From NCBI RefSeq assembly GCF_009931655.1, contig NZ_CP047984.1:930001-994000 (forward strand): 64,000 bases of DNA, read 5' to 3'. Below, piece by piece: positions 1 to 9,303 of the stretch; within the stretch, counting starts at the first letter, position 1, and each line of letters starts with the position of its first letter. A program made the position numbers and the translations under genes. Under the pieces are notes generated by a model. It saw nothing but the letters and a program-made list of their open reading frames with translations, was not told the origin of the DNA and ran no database searches. Source of the stretch: Pontibacter russatus (lineage in GTDB: Bacteria > Bacteroidota > Bacteroidia > Cytophagales > Hymenobacteraceae).

Positions 1-579
1 CCGCTTTGGGCTGCCATTAAGCGCCTGGCTAAAGAGCCAATGCTGGTTTTGTTGCTGGTGGCTTCCCTGGTCTACTGTATCAGTGGCGACGTAGGCAACA
101 GTATTTTCCTGGCTGCTGCTATTCTGATGGTGGCCGCCATATCCCTGTACCAGGACAACAGAAGCCGTAATGCACTGGAAAAGCTACGCAGCAACACGCA
201 GCCAAACGGCAAGGTGATCCGCAACGGGCAGGTGGAGAAAATTAAAATCGGGGATGTGGTAATTGGTGATAAACTGATGGTAGAGAAGGGAGGTCTGGTG
301 GCAGCAGATGGCAGTATCGTGCAGGCAAACGATTTCACTGTTGATGAGTCTATTCTGACCGGGAAGTCTCTGGCGGTGTTCAAAGACCAGCATCAGGAAG
401 ATCATTTTGTATACCAGGGCACTACAGTAGCCAGCGGCCTGCCCATTGCCACGGTGACAGCCATCGGCAACGGCACGAGGCTGAAGAGCATGGAAAGCAT
501 AGCGGAGGAGGTGACGCCTCTGGAACTACAGATCAACAGCTTTGTCAGGAGAATGGTATTGGGTCTTGTCCTGCTATAG
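1..579 (+). pseudogene. Truncated cation-transporting P-type ATPase
   Basis: The reading frame is open from the first base of the window, so the true start lies to the left. It encodes the early membrane helices and the actuator domain of a P-type (Ca2+/PMCA-like) cation pump: hydrophobic helices, then the DNRSRNALEKL stretch, then VDESILTGKS. The phosphorylation (DKTGT) and nucleotide-binding domains are missing because the frame stops at 579, inside the terminus of an IS3-family element that begins near 562; the last residues (about GLVLL) are IS-encoded. The actuator motif is normally TGES. Here it is TGKS (codon 364-366), losing the glutamate that drives dephosphorylation, so the copy was probably already decaying. 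It cannot be a working pump. Confidence 0.85.
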
Positions 580-813
580 GTTGACAGTTTTTCAAACGAA
601 CTATCCCTATGGAAGACCACAGTCGAGAACTACTTAACCGTTATCAGTATAGCGAGAAAGTCAAAGAGGCCGCTGCCTTTCGCGTACTTTTTGGCGGCGA
701 AGATGCCAAGCAAATTATGCAGGAACTTGGCATTCAAAATGTCAAAACTATTCACCATTGGTGGCTGGCTACCAGCAAAAAATTGAGCAAGGGCTTATAT
801 CTTTACCTCCCGT
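562..813 (+). mobile_element. IS3-family remnant (copy 1 of IS-A), left end plus start of orfA
   Basis: From about 562 the sequence matches, as reverse complement, the right terminus and orfA start of the nearly complete IS-A copy at 15587-17134. It shares GTCTTGTCCTGCTATAGG, then GTTGACAGTTTTTCAAAC, then orfA. orfA begins at 609 (MEDHSRELLNRYQYSEKVK) and keeps frame to KTIHHW. There one base is missing relative to the 15-17 kb copy (a run of three G became two, near 766), which shifts the frame. Homology ends at 810/811, exactly where the inverted repeat of a second IS begins (814). It is therefore an inactive fragment cut by a later insertion or deletion. Confidence 0.85.
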
Positions 814-2044
814 TGTCAGCTCCCCAACTTTAGAACTACCCTGGAGTATATAATTCAACAGATTTAAATTCACTTCTGCTACCACCACTGTGAACACCCA
901 TCGCGTTTGCCCTGGCGTACTCCACCGGACTCATCCCTCCCAGGCTGTCATGGGGGCGGAGGTGGTTGTAGTCCCCCAGCCAGCCCTGGGCTGGCTGCCT
1001 GACCTGGTCCAGCGAGTCGAACAGATGCGCGTCCAGCACATGCTCTATGAAGGTGCCGTTGAAGCGCTCGATGAAGGCCTTCTGTGTCGGCTTGCCCGGC
1101 TAGATATAGACAAACCCGATGCCGTGCATGCGGCTCCACTCCTCCGTCAGCGAGGCAACAAAGTCCGGCCCGTTGTCCATCCTGATGCGCTTTGGCTTCT
1201 CCCCTCTCCTGATCAGGCGGTTCAGCACCCACACCACCCGGTTGCTCTTCAGGGAGAAGCCAACCTTGACGTGCAGCGCCTCCCGGTTATAGTCGTCCAT
1301 CACGTGGAAAGAGCGGAATTTCACTCCGCTGGCCAGCGCGTCGCTCATAAAATCAACCGACCAGGTGTGGTTCACCTCCTCAGGCACCTGCAGGGGCTCC
1401 TTTACCCGCTCGGGCAGCCGCTTTTTGGCTTTCCTCCTGCTACTCAGCCCGATGTTCTTGTAGACCCGGTGCACGCGCTTGTGGTTCCAGGGCTTGCCTT
1501 CCTTGCGCAGCCGGTGGTAGGCTTTCCAGAAGCCCTCCCGCGGGTGCTGCTCGGCCTTCTGCCGCAGCGCCTCTTCCACGGCCGAGTCGTCCTTCTTGCT
1601 CTTGTAGTAGTAGACGCACTTGCTCAGTTTGAGCACACGGCACGCCCTGCTGATGCCTACCTCTGGCAAAGAGGCCACTTCCTGAGCTATCTGTCGCTTC
1701 TGGCAGGGCGTTAAAGCTTTTTTTTCGATAATCTCTTTGGCTACTTTCAGGTCCAGGGCCAGTTCGGCGTACATGGCCTTGGGGCGGCGGTTCTCCTCCT
1801 CCAGCTCCTTTAGCCGCTTTAGCTCTGTGGCATCCATGCCGTTGTAGCGAGAGCGCCACTTGTAGAAGGCCGCCTGGCTTACGCCATGCTCCCAGCTGAT
1901 CTCTGCCGCGCTCTTGCCTGCTCGAACTCGTTGAGTATCCGGGCGATCTGCTGCGGGGGAAATGTTTTTCTCTTCATGAATAACTGTTCAAAGTTAAAGG
2001 TTTGACTCTACTTCAAAACAGTTCTGTTTGCTGTGGAGCTGACA
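814..2044 (-). mobile_element. IS3-family insertion sequence (IS-B), inactivated
   Basis: A 1231-bp element. Its ends, read inward, both start TGTCAGCTCC (814-823 on plus, 2044-2035 on minus) and both carry AGAACT a few bases further in, an imperfect terminal inverted repeat of IS3 style. It contains one transposase region on the minus strand (836-1977) with a frameshift and a nonsense codon. The immediate flanks (811-813 CGT, 2045-2047 AAA) show no target duplication. The left flank is a broken IS-A copy and the right flank a secreted-protein gene. The element therefore sits at a rearrangement junction, not at a simple insertion site. Confidence 0.75.
836..1977 (-). pseudogene. IS3-family transposase orfA/orfB, frameshifted and interrupted by a stop
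   Basis: The start is the ATG at 1977-1975 (MKRKTFPPQQIARILNEFEQ), an IS3 orfA helix-turn-helix. One base is missing just after that glutamine, so the frame runs into a stop; in the next frame the orfA remainder and orfB resume at MDATELKRLKELEEEN. The orfB catalytic core is recognisable: HTWSVDFMSDAL and RMDNGPDF supply the two aspartates. Right after GIGFVYI an in-frame TAG (1102-1100) stands where IS3 proteins have the Q of IQPGKPTQ, a likely C-to-T change. The frame then continues [17 protein letters not shown], with the catalytic E, to the stop at 836. With two lesions it is non-functional. Confidence 0.85.
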
Positions 2045-2097
2045 AAAGTGAATAATGCCAGCAACAGACAGCCTGTGCTTTTGATCATGTTTTTCAT
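2008..2097 (-). pseudogene. Signal-peptide stub of a PUL gene decapitated by IS-B
   Basis: Downstream of susD on the same strand, an ATG at 2097-2095 opens MKNMIKSTGCLLLALFT, a clear export signal with a short basic N-terminus and hydrophobic core. From 2044 the frame reads IS-B terminal sequence and stops at 2010-2008. Only the first 17 or so codons therefore belong to the original gene. Its position directly after a SusC/SusD pair suggests a secreted glycan-binding or hydrolytic protein of that locus, but nothing remains to identify the enzyme. The rest of the gene is absent from this window. Confidence 0.6.
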
Positions 2098-2324
2098 GAT
2101 TCTTCTTGTTTCATTCCCTTTGAAAAATATCGGGAAGGATCCTTAAATAACAAATACATCTAAAAAGATAGAGGCTATAAAACTATAGCTTATGTCTGAA
2201 AAGTAAGAAGGCTTTTGTTGACATGCTCAGGGATGCCCCGGCACGGCAACTCTATACTTGCCCAGGCTTCTGTCTTCATAGCCTCTAACCATGGGGCCAA
2301 GCGCTATCGCCTGCTTTGATCACC

Positions 2325-3866
2325 CTAATAGCCTGTATTCTGCTCTAAATTAGGATTCAGGGAGATTTCACCATCTGGGATCGGCAGATAATCATCCTTC
2401 TCACTGTTATAACCGCCGGGAAATTTCGTATTGATGAGTTCTCCTCCGTTTCCTCTGACTTCTATTGGATAGATATCTGGCCCAATATCCCACCTTCTTA
2501 CATCAGCCCAATACAAGCCTTCTAAAGCAAGCTCTATGCGGCGCTCGTGCCTCATCTTTTCTCTCGCTTCATCTACGCTAAGATTCAAGGGGACAGGAGA
2601 AAGCTGCACATCAGTACGCTCTGTTCTGATCCGATTCAGTATAGTTAAAGCCTGGGCGACATCCGGCTCCCCCTTTTCAATTAATGCCTCCGCCTTTGAC
2701 AACAGCACATCCGCATAACGCAGCACAATGAAATTAAGAGGAGACTGACCCGCCGTAATTTGCTGGTCTTCGATGGTATACTTCCGTATGCCGAATCCTA
2801 CACGCTGGCCGGTGTGGTTCTGGATTTCATCAGGATACAGCTGCCCTTGAAAATAAGCACCCGGCCTTAGAATTGTAAACTCAAGCCGGGGATCACGGTT
2901 CTCATACGGGTTTGCCGGATCAACCGGTGAGCCATCAACTGTTTCGTAGGCGTCAACCAGATTCTGTATGGGGGCAACTGAATTAGAGCCAGGTATGCCG
3001 AACTTCAGGTTTTGCGGCTGCCAGTAGCGGTCAAATATACTGCCCTGTGAGAACGGGCCGCTCATAAACTGAACATCAAATATTACTTCTATGTTGTTTT
3101 CATTGGCAACCTGGAAAAGCCCTTGGTAGCTCGGGAAAAGATCATATACACCCAAATCAATCACCTTATCTGCATATTCCACTACTTTCTCCCATTCCGC
3201 TTGGTAAAGGTAGGCGCGCATTTTCATGGCTAAAGCAGCCCCTAGGGTAGCTCTTCCCGTTATGGCAGCACTTACGGGCAGCCTTTCGATTGCCTTGTCA
3301 TAATCAGCATGAACCTGTGCCCAGGTTTCTTCTAATGATGCCCTTTCAAGTTGCTTGGATTCCTCAACGGATAAAGAGCTCGTGATAATGGGCACCCCTC
3401 CATAGCTATTGGCTAACAGGGAATAGAACACGCCTCTCAGAAAATACACCTCCCCCTTCATCACTTCCCTTTGCTCTTCAGCCATCTCCACCTTATCAAT
3501 GTTCTCCAGGAAGAAGTTAGCGCGGTTTATACCTTTATAGGCTGCAGTCCACCTGCCTGTCACAATCCCGCCATCACCTGACTGAATGGTACCGTTGCCA
3601 ACCTGCATGTGCATTCCTTCCCAGTGCGCCCACTGATGAGCGTTGGGGGAGGCAGCGTCCACACCGCCTCCATACCCATATATAAACCGGTCCTGTAGAA
3701 CATTGTATACACCATATAAAGCCATGACGGCATCGTTCTCGCTCTGCCAGAAGGTATCCTGGACAATTCTGTCATCAGGTAGTACCTCCAAAAATTCTTC
3801 CTTGCAGGATGATATGCTCAACATTAGAGCGAACAGTACAGCTATCTGATATTTCATAATTGACAC
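2325..3866 (-). CDS. SusD/RagB family outer-membrane glycan-binding lipoprotein
   Basis: 513 residues. The N-terminus has a type II signal peptide with the lipobox SISSC and lipidated Cys21, and the C-terminus has the family ending (DYLPIPDGEISLNPNLEQNTGY). TPR-like helices occupy the N-terminal half, with the usual WADVRRWDIG stretch near the C-terminus. SusD proteins sit on the cell surface as a lid over the SusC channel and capture oligosaccharides or peptides. The gene starts 5 nt after the stop of the susC-like gene, so the two are co-transcribed. The substrate cannot be inferred because the following gene is destroyed and no sulfatase or glycosidase remains nearby. An alternative start is Met4. 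Confidence 0.92.
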   Translation of the reverse strand: MSIMKYQIAVLFALMLSISSCKEEFLEVLPDDRIVQDTFWQSENDAVMALYGVYNVLQDRFIYGYGGGVDAASPNAHQWAHWEGMHMQVGNGTIQSGDGGIVTGRWTAAYKGINRANFFLENIDKVEMAEEQREVMKGEVYFLRGVFYSLLANSYGGVPIITSSLSVEESKQLERASLEETWAQVHADYDKAIERLPVSAAITGRATLGAALAMKMRAYLYQAEWEKVVEYADKVIDLGVYDLFPSYQGLFQVANENNIEVIFDVQFMSGPFSQGSIFDRYWQPQNLKFGIPGSNSVAPIQNLVDAYETVDGSPVDPANPYENRDPRLEFTILRPGAYFQGQLYPDEIQNHTGQRVGFGIRKYTIEDQQITAGQSPLNFIVLRYADVLLSKAEALIEKGEPDVAQALTILNRIRTERTDVQLSPVPLNLSVDEAREKMRHERRIELALEGLYWADVRRWDIGPDIYPIEVRGNGGELINTKFPGGYNSEKDDYLPIPDGEISLNPNLEQNTGY

Positions 3867-3871
3867 CCGGT

Positions 3872-6800
3872 TTAAAATTGAACATTAACACCCAGAGAAG
3901 TAGTCATTGGCACAGGATACAGACTGGCTCCTGAATCAAAAGTACTGCGCTCAGGGTCAAAACCTTCATATTGGCTTGATACAAACGAATGCAGGTTTTG
4001 GACGTTGATGTAGCATGTCGCTGATTTAACCAGTATGCCTTTCATCCAGGATGCTGGCAGATCATAGCTTAACTGGACATTTTTGATTTTGAAATAGGAT
4101 AGGTCAGACATCCAGAAAGAAGACTGCTGGCGGTTCCAAGTGTCGTTGACCTTTATCATCGGTAAAGTGGTGCTCGGATTCTCCTTTGTCCAGGCGTCTC
4201 TCCACCTCTCCGTTACTGATCCACCTGAAATCCCCAAAGGCTCTGTCCACGCGTTTTGCGTATAGGCCGATACTCCCCCTATTCCTGTTGTCACTATATC
4301 CAGGCTGAGACTTTTATATGACACCCCTACGTTTAAACCATAGGTATATTTAGGAATAGTATTCCCAAGCACCTGCTTGTCCATAAAGTTTATTTTCCCG
4401 TCCCCGTTGACATCTTCATATTTTAGGTCGCCCGCCACAGGAGTATAGCTGTTGTTCGGGAGATGTTCAGAGGCCTCCTGATCGGTTTGATATACTCCAA
4501 TTGCGTTTAATCCATATAGGGACCGGTAAGAATAGCCTTCACGAATCAGGTACAACTGATCAGGTGAGTTCTCGATGAATTTTACCACTTCATTTGTGAC
4601 CACCGAAAAATTGCCGCCGACTCTATAGCTCCAGTCTTTATTATAGCTATCCGACTGATAGTTTACACTCAGCTCAACTCCGCTGTTGCTCATCTCTCCC
4701 ACATTCTGCACAGGTGCGGAGACACCTCCGAGGATCAAAGGAATGGGCAGCCGCACCAGTATATCCTCTGTGTTCCTTTTGAAATAGTCGAACTCAAGAT
4801 TAAGTCTGTTGTTCAAGACGCCCAACTCAAAACCGACGTCCACGGACTCTGTTGTCTCCCAAGAGATATCTTCATCCACAAGAGCAGTTACAGCCGCTCC
4901 AGGCACCAGTTGCCCGCCAACATTATAGCTTGTTCCATTATTCTGCGCGATAACTACCAAGTAGGGATAGTCTCCGGCGATTCCGCTGATATTCTGGTTG
5001 CCCAGCCTTCCCCAGGAGGCCCGCAGCTTCAGGTTATCAATAAAAGTGAAATCCTCCATGAAGGGCTCCTCACTCAAGCGCCATCCTGCTGAGAATGCAG
5101 GGAATACGCCCCATTTGTTCCCTGTCTTGAACCTGGACGAGGCATCTGCCCTAAGATTGGCCTCAAGCAGATACTTCTCATTAAAGTTATAGTTAATTCG
5201 CCCGAAATAGGACAGCATGCGCCAGGTTGTCTCATTTCCACTTGCTATTGCATTAGACGTTCCCGCGTCCACTTGGTGCAAACCTTCTTTCGGGGGATTT
5301 GATTTTTGCACCCCTGTAGTTTTGATCCGGCGCTCTTCCGTCTGCATACCTATTATCCCAGAAATAGTATGCCTGTCAGCAAAGGTCTTCTCATAATTGA
5401 TAGTATTAAAATTAACCCAGTAAAATTCGTCAATGTTATTGCGAATGTTAGTTATGACTGAGGGATAGTCTAATGAAAGAGTCTCACGGCCTGCATCTGT
5501 GTAGGCGCGGTTTATCTCATTGTACCGATCCGACACATCATTGTTGAATTGCGCGTTATATGTTGTTCTAAAACTGAGGGAGGGAGCGATTTGAACAGTG
5601 GCGTTGACACTTGCATTCAGGTAATTGCTGGTATTTATGGTCCTGCCATTATACAGGTCGGGAAACGGATTCCGTGTGTCAACAATTGGGTCTCCTTTTC
5701 TATCCCCGTTTAAATACACGGCCTGGGTAGCACCAAACCTGCCGTCTCTGGTGTAAGGCGCACTGAATGGATGGCCGTTCATCATTAAGTACAGAACTCT
5801 ATCTATGCCCTGGTAAGGGCTCTCGGAGTTCTTTCTCGTCGCCTGAACACGCCCACCTACTTCCAGCCAGTCATTCAGCTTGGAAGTCAGGCTTAGGTTA
5901 AGGCCAAAGCGCTCTGAGCTAGTCTCTTTCACAATACCGTCCTGATCCAAATAATTGAGAGACAGGTAATAGGATTGTTTTTCACTTCCGCCTCTTACCG
6001 AGATGTTGTGCTCCGTAATGGCAGCTGTCTCGAACACCTCATCAAAGTAGTTTGTATTAGGGTACAAATAAGGGTCCTGCCCGCTCCTGAAAGCCTCAAT
6101 CACATCTGATGGGAAAAGGGGATCACCCCCATTATTGGTAACGGCAGCGTTCCATATTTCCATATATTCAGCACTGTTATCAATCAACTCGTACCTTCTG
6201 CCTAATTTCTGAAGGCCGTAGTAGCCATTATAGGAGAGCTGTGGGGGAGCATTGACACCCTTTTTGGTTGTGACTAACACCACGCCGTTGGCAGCCCTGG
6301 AACCATATATTGCTGCTGAAGCTGCATCTTTTAATACAGTCATCGACTCAATATCATTTGGATTGAGTTCTGACAAAGGACCCTCCACCCCATCTATCAA
6401 CACTAGTGGGTCAGAGTTATTGAGTGTGCCAAATCCCCTTACCTTTAATGTTGCAGCGTCACTCCCCGGAGATCCGGAGTTTTGGCTTACCCAAACTCCA
6501 GAAACCTTCCCTGCCAGTGCCTGTGATGCATTGGTGATAGGCCTATTTTCGAGGGCCTCGTCAAACTCTACTGTGGATACAGCGCCTGTAAGATTAACCT
6601 TCTTCTGCGTCCCATAGCCAACTACCACAACCTCTTCAAGCGCTTCAGTGTCTTCCTGCAGCGACACAGCAATGGTTTTTCGGTCGCCGACGGCGACCTC
6701 CTGCCCTTCAAATCCAATAAAGGAAAAAACAAGCACAGGCTGTGTTACACCGTTCACATTGAGTGTGAAACTGCCATCGATACCAGTTACAGTACCGGTG

Positions 6801-7042
6801 TTCGTTCCCTTCAACAAGACAGAAACGCCAGGCAAAGGTTCACCATTAGCGTCTGTTACAACACCTGACACGGCTTCATCTTGATTCTTATTTGCAGGGG
6901 AGGCGGCAATTTCCAAATTAAGTTGCCCAATGCTCCCCGTGGCAGAGCTGCCAAACGGAGCAATTCCGAGCATGGCAAACAATAGCAGGGAGCATCTTCG
7001 GCGAGAGCCCCCATAGTTATTAGTAAGTAGAGTTTGATTCAT
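3872..7042 (-). CDS. SusC/RagA family TonB-linked outer-membrane transporter
   Basis: 1056 residues, the usual SusC size. In order it shows a signal peptide (about 1-35, after a basic NNYGGSRRRC stretch), a carboxypeptidase-D-regulatory-like domain (about 58-145, SGVVTDANGEPLPGVSV), and a plug domain containing the SusC signature EEVVVVGYGTQKK, then SLSELNPNDIES-type text and KDAASAAIYGSRAANGVV. A long 22-strand beta-barrel follows, with the family C-terminus SLGVNVQF. It imports, by TonB energy, the ligand captured by its SusD partner encoded 5 nt downstream. No ECF sigma/anti-sigma pair or hybrid two-component regulator is seen within 2 kb upstream, which is unusual for a complete utilisation locus. 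Confidence 0.93.
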   Translation of the reverse strand: MNQTLLTNNYGGSRRRCSLLLFAMLGIAPFGSSATGSIGQLNLEIAASPANKNQDEAVSGVVTDANGEPLPGVSVLLKGTNTGTVTGIDGSFTLNVNGVTQPVLVFSFIGFEGQEVAVGDRKTIAVSLQEDTEALEEVVVVGYGTQKKVNLTGAVSTVEFDEALENRPITNASQALAGKVSGVWVSQNSGSPGSDAATLKVRGFGTLNNSDPLVLIDGVEGPLSELNPNDIESMTVLKDAASAAIYGSRAANGVVLVTTKKGVNAPPQLSYNGYYGLQKLGRRYELIDNSAEYMEIWNAAVTNNGGDPLFPSDVIEAFRSGQDPYLYPNTNYFDEVFETAAITEHNISVRGGSEKQSYYLSLNYLDQDGIVKETSSERFGLNLSLTSKLNDWLEVGGRVQATRKNSESPYQGIDRVLYLMMNGHPFSAPYTRDGRFGATQAVYLNGDRKGDPIVDTRNPFPDLYNGRTINTSNYLNASVNATVQIAPSLSFRTTYNAQFNNDVSDRYNEINRAYTDAGRETLSLDYPSVITNIRNNIDEFYWVNFNTINYEKTFADRHTISGIIGMQTEERRIKTTGVQKSNPPKEGLHQVDAGTSNAIASGNETTWRMLSYFGRINYNFNEKYLLEANLRADASSRFKTGNKWGVFPAFSAGWRLSEEPFMEDFTFIDNLKLRASWGRLGNQNISGIAGDYPYLVVIAQNNGTSYNVGGQLVPGAAVTALVDEDISWETTESVDVGFELGVLNNRLNLEFDYFKRNTEDILVRLPIPLILGGVSAPVQNVGEMSNSGVELSVNYQSDSYNKDWSYRVGGNFSVVTNEVVKFIENSPDQLYLIREGYSYRSLYGLNAIGVYQTDQEASEHLPNNSYTPVAGDLKYEDVNGDGKINFMDKQVLGNTIPKYTYGLNVGVSYKSLSLDIVTTGIGGVSAYTQNAWTEPLGISGGSVTERWRDAWTKENPSTTLPMIKVNDTWNRQQSSFWMSDLSYFKIKNVQLSYDLPASWMKGILVKSATCYINVQNLHSFVSSQYEGFDPERSTFDSGASLYPVPMTTSLGVNVQF

Positions 7043-8289
7043 AAAAAAATAAGAGTTGAGAGGTTATTATTTCCCTGTTTAAGAAGCTGAACTAATGTAT
7101 CCGACCTGCACTGATATTGCTACCACTATGCATTGCTTGTCATCTTCAGCAGCTTCGTATGTTTATCTCTTTGTCATGTTTACAGCAGATTATGACTTCT
7201 ACTAAGCCTGCTTCCCCTGTAGCTATAAAAGATTTTCTCATACCACCGTCTTTAAGATTGAAAACATTAATCGTTTAGCTTTCGCAGCAACTTTTTATTT
7301 TGATGCCAACTTGACAGAGGCAAATCTCCTGTTAAGCCTTCTCCGCTCCTATTGACATAAAGCCTTCCTCTATTCAGCAAATCACCCCTCCGCCACTTCC
7401 TCAATTCGTAACCAAGCCTACTGCTGTTTGCTTAGTCTTTTTCTGCGCTTGCCATAGTCCTTTAGCATTGGCTATATATTAAAAGCCTTACAGGAAAGAA
7501 CTGCAATATCACCCAATTACTTTCTATATCTGTTCACTTTCAACGCCTTTATAACTGAAGGCAAGGCATGAAAAACTCTCCTGCTTAATACTCACCTTTC
7601 GAATCTAACAGCTAAATATTATAATCTAAGATTTTGTAGATAAACTCAAGGAGCAATTTTTTAATATTATACACAAGACTTTTTTAATTTTATTTAATAA
7701 ATCAAATTCATTGATTTATATTTTTAGTTAACGAATTTGATTTAATTCTTCGAGGCTCAGTTTATGAATATTGATGCTTTCAGCACATCTTACTTACATT
7801 AATGGAGAGGCTAAGCCAGTAGCCGGGTAGTGCTGTATTGTGGTCATAGGGAGGCAAGGCATAGCTTAATGCTCCTCCCATGTACTTGTCTCCTGAAAAG
7901 CCTGGTGGCTTCGGGATAGTAAGCATTTTCCGCCAACCAACAGCAACATGTAGAAAAAAGTGTGGCAACAAAAGCCTGCTGTTGAATATGGTGAGCCGTG
8001 CTATTATGCGAGTTTAAGCAGGCTGTGCCACGGATAGCAGCAAGCATCAGGGGTTGCCCTTTCCCTGCTGCACATTGTTATGGCTGTACATCTTTCACTA
8101 TTTTAACCTGCGGCGTTGGCAGCCCAGGCCCTGCCCCGCCTCGAGGGACGGCCTAATCCTAAAAGGGAACCTGCTGCTTCACTTTTTGGATTAGCACAGG
8201 CCAATTTCATGTTTCGTGCAGCTAAAACGCATGTTTTAAATACATGGTAGTGACAGGCAATGTTAGAGAATTGTCTGAGCAACAGCCTA
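7043..8289. other. Gene-poor region upstream of the susC-like gene
   Basis: About 1.25 kb without a convincing gene. The part 7043-7790 is AT-rich and includes a very AT-rich stretch around 7660-7745; it probably carries the promoter and leader of the SusC/SusD operon, but no clear TAnnTTTG element can be fixed. The part 7790-8100 is more GC-rich; its short overlapping minus-strand frames show no recognisable domain. A phrase TGCCCTTTCCCTGCTGCAC near 8053 resembles wording inside the dispersed repeats at 15.4 and 23.8 kb and near 38.75 kb, so this may be repeat debris. Confidence 0.4.
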
Positions 8290-8885
8290 TGACACCGAAA
8301 CAACAAGAAAGGATTAAAAGCAAAATTCGGCTGATCAAACATGCTCTTGCGGCTGACAAAAAAGGTGGGACGGTGCTTATGACGCCAGCGGGGTCTTCGC
8401 TATCTGCCACTCGCGCTTTACATAGAGTTTGACGATTTCCCGATCTGGCTTCGTCACCTCAACTGGTTCAACAAAACTTCCTGGATGAGAGCGGCTTTCC
8501 GGACTTTTTGTTTGGGAGGGCGATTATACTTTCCCAGGCTGGCAGGCGGAAGGAAGCCGAGAAGAAGGCGTTTCAGGCTTTCTGCCACGACACATACCTG
8601 TTCGACAAGTTTATCGGCAGGCCCGTAGTGTCGGTTTCCAATTAGGAAAGCTCTAGCCTTGAGTCCTCATGCTTCGCCATCAACCACTTTGACTACTAAA
8701 GCAAACAAGGAAATCTATCAGACTTTGCAGCATGGCTGAACAAGCTCACCCAAGCAGAAAAATTCTGCCGCCTAAGCGAGAAGCACATCACCATCCACTG
8801 GCGACTGAAAAACTTAAGCGACACCGAAACAAGGCACTGCTTATACAAACACGCGGACCAACTGGAAGACGAACTGCAGTAACCG
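8290..8885 (+). pseudogene. Decayed gene of unknown function, several frameshifts
   Basis: Protein-like text appears in successive frames of the same strand: TPKQQERIKSKIRLIKHALA, then IEFDDFPIWLRHLNWFNKT, then in another frame FPDFLFGRAIILSQAGRRKE and KAFQAFCHDTYLFDKFIGRP, and finally SDFAAWLNKLTQAEKFCRLS with KHITIHWRLKNLSDTETRH and LYKHADQLEDELQ, ending at a stop near 8885. The pieces are collinear and evenly spaced, so one gene of roughly 190-200 codons has been broken by at least three indels. I do not recognise the family. The helical, acidic/aromatic text would suit a small cytoplasmic protein. It is not simply an antisense shadow, because no gene lies opposite. Confidence 0.55.
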
Positions 8886-9067
8886 GCAAGAGAAAGACTC
8901 AGCCCCCAGATAGGCGCAAAATACTGTGATAAAAATAACAGAATCAGAATAGTATTGATAATCTTGGTTTTTCCGCTGACAGTTCCTGCAACCGCTCAAG
9001 TTGGTGTTTTATTGATCTGGAAAGGGGACCACAGTGGCCGGATGACCTTGCTCTACAGACTCTCCTG

Positions 9068-9250
9068 CTAACCGTTGCTTTCGCTATGGAGATCCTTATG
9101 GAGGACTCGGAAGATCACTTCTTTGGTCTTTAGCGAAGCCACTCGATTAATGATGGGCGGCACTGTTTTTACAGGCACCAAGGTTTTGCCATTTTGAGCG
9201 TTGAGATCAATTAGCTTCAAGTCAGCTAAAATAAAGTAGTCTTTGTTAAA
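9068..9250 (-). pseudogene. Short open stretch, possible C-terminal remnant
   Basis: 60 sense codons on the minus strand without an ATG, reading DYFILADLKLIDLNAQNGKT and continuing VPVKTVPPIINRVASLKTKE, then a stop at 9070-9068. The alternation of hydrophobic and basic residues looks protein-like, and the stretch lies between decayed DNA and the rluF-like gene, so it may be the tail of a lost gene. There is no family assignment. It could also be chance. Confidence 0.25.
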
Positions 9251-9303
9251 TTACACCATGAAATATATTACACCTTATTTCTCACCCAGCTTCTCTGCTA
9301 TAC

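Noticed and set aside
890-1714. 274-codon plus-strand open frame
   Set aside because: It lies antisense to the IS-B transposase and its text (many Val/Leu/Pro/His) is the shadow of that gene.
7780-8047. Two overlapping small minus-strand frames
   Set aside because: No recognisable protein text; surrounding region looks like repeat debris.
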